Source: Planktothrix sp. PCC 11201
GTDB taxonomy: Bacteria; Cyanobacteriota; Cyanobacteriia; Cyanobacteriales; Microcoleaceae
Direction: 5' to 3'
Length of the DNA: 64,000 bases
NCBI RefSeq assembly: GCF_900009135.1
Contig: NZ_LT797710.1
Location: 289,559 to 353,558, forward strand
In this document: in pieces, positions 62,447 through 64,000 of the stretch
Layout of the letters: the number at the start of each line of letters is the position of its first letter
Position numbering within the stretch: position 1 is the stretch's first letter
Notes under the pieces: generated by a model
Seen by the model: the letters and a program-made list of their open reading frames with translations, nothing else
Database searches by the model: none
Told to the model about the DNA's origin: nothing
Made by a program: the position numbers and the translations under genes

Positions 62447-63157
62447 ATGGAACCATTTAATTTTATTCTTGTTCCTCAAGGTCAAGAATATCAAGCAGTT
62501 TTAAAAGGATTACAACTCGTAGAATCATCAAATGTTCAGATTTTACCAATTCCGATGGGTTCTCAATATCTGACCGTTTATTTAAAAAAATGGCTCAATT
62601 CGGAAGCTATTAAAAATCGTTCTTTACAGGTTTTAGTTCTGGGATTATGTGGGAGTTTATCTCCCCATCTGAAGGTGGGGGACGTTGTGATTTATCAAAA
62701 TTGTTTACCTTTAATGTCCAGAGATTCCGGTGAAGATACCAAGGATATTGCATTTCCCTGGGATTATGACTTGGCTTTATTCCTACACCAGAAATTAATT
62801 TCCTCCCATTTAGTCAGGGGGTTAACCACTGACCGAGTGATTACCACCGCCACCGAAAAACAAAAACTCAGCCAACTTTATCCCGTGGAAGTAGTGGATA
62901 TGGAAGGATTAATTCTCTTAGAATTCCTAACAAAAGCCGGAATTAAGGCGGCAATGGTCAGGGTTGTAAGTGATGATTTCTCTCAAGACTTACCCGATTT
63001 AACCCCGGCGATTGATAATGGTGGAACATTAAAAATATTTCCCTTAATTAAAGTGTTATTACAACATCCAATTCCGGGATTAAAACTGATGAGAAGTGGT
63101 TTAAAAAGTCTGGCGATTTTGCAACAACTGACCCCAAAATTACAACTCTTGAATTAA
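62447..63157 (+). CDS. Nucleoside-phosphorylase-fold protein (MTA/SAH nucleosidase-like)
   Basis: 236 residues. VLGLCGSLSPHLKVGDVVIY near 64 (family 'G..G' and 'GDVV' motifs), LTTDRVITTATEKQ near 125, EVVDMEGLILLEFLTKAGI near 148 (the ME-G nucleoside ribose-binding motif) and VRVVSDD near 170 place it in the PNP/UDP superfamily, nearest to MTAN-type enzymes or the phosphorylases used in hopanoid or futalosine pathways. No partner gene decides which. Its 3' end overlaps the converging DUF2288 gene by 18 bases. Confidence 0.82.
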   Translation: MEPFNFILVPQGQEYQAVLKGLQLVESSNVQILPIPMGSQYLTVYLKKWLNSEAIKNRSLQVLVLGLCGSLSPHLKVGDVVIYQNCLPLMSRDSGEDTKDIAFPWDYDLALFLHQKLISSHLVRGLTTDRVITTATEKQKLSQLYPVEVVDMEGLILLEFLTKAGIKAAMVRVVSDDFSQDLPDLTPAIDNGGTLKIFPLIKVLLQHPIPGLKLMRSGLKSLAILQQLTPKLQLLN

Positions 63158-63433
63158 AACAAAAGGTTGCACAATTAGGGCTTGAAATCGTTTTTTTGGC
63201 TGATCATTCCATTGGAAAATTTGCTCCGGGGAGGGTTTATGAATTAACGCTTCACTAATCCAATGTTGGACGCAAAGGGCGTTATCCTGGGCGATCGCTT
63301 CTCCTACAGTTAATAAATCCAATTGGGATTCCACAATAATTACAATCTCCCGTTCCAGGTGGGGCGTTAACCAATCCCATTCCGCTTCATCGAGATTTTC
63401 TGTAAGTTGGGATCTTAAAGATTCAGTTTCCAT
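63140..63433 (-). CDS. DUF2288-family protein
   Basis: About 97 residues, METESLRSQLTENLDEAEWD, then WLTPHLEREIVIIVESQLDL and LIVQPFVLIQEL at the end, fitting the short DUF2288 family of unknown function. A longer start at 63457 adds eight residues. It ends within the phosphorylase gene and is 12-50 bases from the plsC-type gene upstream on the same strand, so it may share a transcript with it. Confidence 0.75.
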   Translation of the reverse strand: METESLRSQLTENLDEAEWDWLTPHLEREIVIIVESQLDLLTVGEAIAQDNALCVQHWISEALIHKPSPEQIFQWNDQPKKRFQALIVQPFVLIQEL

Positions 63434-63469
63434 AAAAAATTGAGGGGTAAAATTCATCAGGCTGAAAAC

Positions 63470-64000
63470 TTAACGTCCGAGATCATGCAGGGCATTGATT
63501 TCATCGGCACAGTGTTGGGTTAATTCCAATAATTCATCCCGGTCGGTAGAATCGGGAGGAGGAATTAAATTACCCACTCGTACCGTAACCGGAACCGATC
63601 GAGGCAGATAGGAACCCCGATTCACAATGGCATTTGTTCCCCATAAACACACGGGTAATAAGGGAACTTTTGCCTTGGCCGCAATTAATGCCGCCCCCAA
63701 TTTGGGCTCCGTAATTCGACTATCGGGGGTGCGAGTTCCCTGGAGAAAAACCCCCGTAGCCCAACCATTTTCTAATTGTTGTAACGCCGCCCGGATGGCA
63801 CTGCGATCGGGGGAACCCCGTTTGACCGGATAGGCTCCATACAGGGAAATCGCCTGTTTCAAGATGGGTACTTCAAATAATTCCTCTTTGGCCATATAGG
63901 AAACTGGACGCCCCATACAACTCGCCAGTAGGACAGGATCAAAATCACTTGCATGGTTACTCACAATCACTAATGGCCCCGCCAAGGGAACCCGATCCGC
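63470..64000 (-). CDS. 1-acyl-glycerol-3-phosphate acyltransferase (PlsC-type), 5'-truncated by the window edge
   Basis: The visible 177 residues include the catalytic IVSNHASDFDPVLLAS (NHX4D), the SYMAKEELFEVPILKQAI block, and FLQGTRTPDSRI in place of the usual FPEGTRS. The frame continues past base 64000 (ADRVPLAGPLVIV), so the true start lies outside. It would acylate lysophosphatidic acid at the cytoplasmic membrane for phospholipid and glycolipid synthesis. Confidence 0.9.
   Translation of the reverse strand, partial: ADRVPLAGPLVIVSNHASDFDPVLLASCMGRPVSYMAKEELFEVPILKQAISLYGAYPVKRGSPDRSAIRAALQQLENGWATGVFLQGTRTPDSRITEPKLGAALIAAKAKVPLLPVCLWGTNAIVNRGSYLPRSVPVTVRVGNLIPPPDSTDRDELLELTQHCADEINALHDLGR

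Overview
The window comes from a cyanobacterial chromosome, most likely a filamentous non-heterocystous (Planktothrix/Oscillatoria-like) strain; the genus is inference. Seen directly: low GC, the HIP1-type octamer GCGATCGC recurring across the window, heptanucleotide tandem repeats of the STRR kind, a CpcS/CpeS-type phycobilin lyase, KaiB-family proteins, an OstA/DUF3769 outer-membrane protein, a cyanobacterial-type glgC, and an intein-split dnaB.

Layout. 1-5100: the 3' end of an unknown gene, mltG, an unknown secreted-type protein, a YqeG-type HAD phosphatase, a dead transposase tail and a large repeat/TPR protein. 5100-8250: a Uma2-type nuclease-fold protein, tRNA-Thr and tRNA-Tyr, a frameshifted remnant of a CNNM/TlyC protein, and glgC with its terminator. 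8250-16700: a membrane-anchored NACHT ATPase facing a subtilase, a GH13 enzyme, an M20 amidohydrolase and a first PIN toxin-antitoxin pair. 16700-29300: an LptD-like protein, a perfect 61-copy heptamer array, a GH38 mannosidase-type enzyme, the phycobilin lyase, an LD-carboxypeptidase, a probable pterin glucosyltransferase, a GH108 muramidase-like protein and hemC. 29300-33100: an eroded accessory stretch with an orphan nuclease-like ORF, palindromic repeats and an IS605-type element with intact tnpB and a broken tnpA.

33100-42100: a phasin-like protein, an FKBP isomerase, dnaB carrying two inteins, a second PIN toxin-antitoxin pair, two divergent unknown helical proteins, rplI, a third PIN pair and gloB. 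42100-54600: a surface-glycan island with polyprenol-phosphate sugar synthase/GtrA, an acyltransferase, a GT39, two GT4 enzymes, an ABC exporter with an odd C-terminal extension and a GT10 fucosyltransferase-type enzyme, followed by a Spy/CpxP-like protein and a GH39-like enzyme. 54600-64000: clpX-clpP, an Hsp20-like protein, two KaiB-family genes in tandem with a five-PAS/GAF/GGDEF diguanylate cyclase, a tiny zinc-ribbon protein, a nucleoside-phosphorylase-fold protein, a DUF2288 protein and the 3' part of a plsC-type acyltransferase.

The strongest candidates for something not yet well described are the KaiB-KaiB-diguanylate cyclase operon, the ABC exporter ending in a histidine-kinase-like dimerisation helix pair that lacks its His, the extracytoplasmic HEAT/NACHT protein, and the divergent helical pair at 37606-39949. 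No search or structure prediction was run; family calls rest on motifs recognised by eye.
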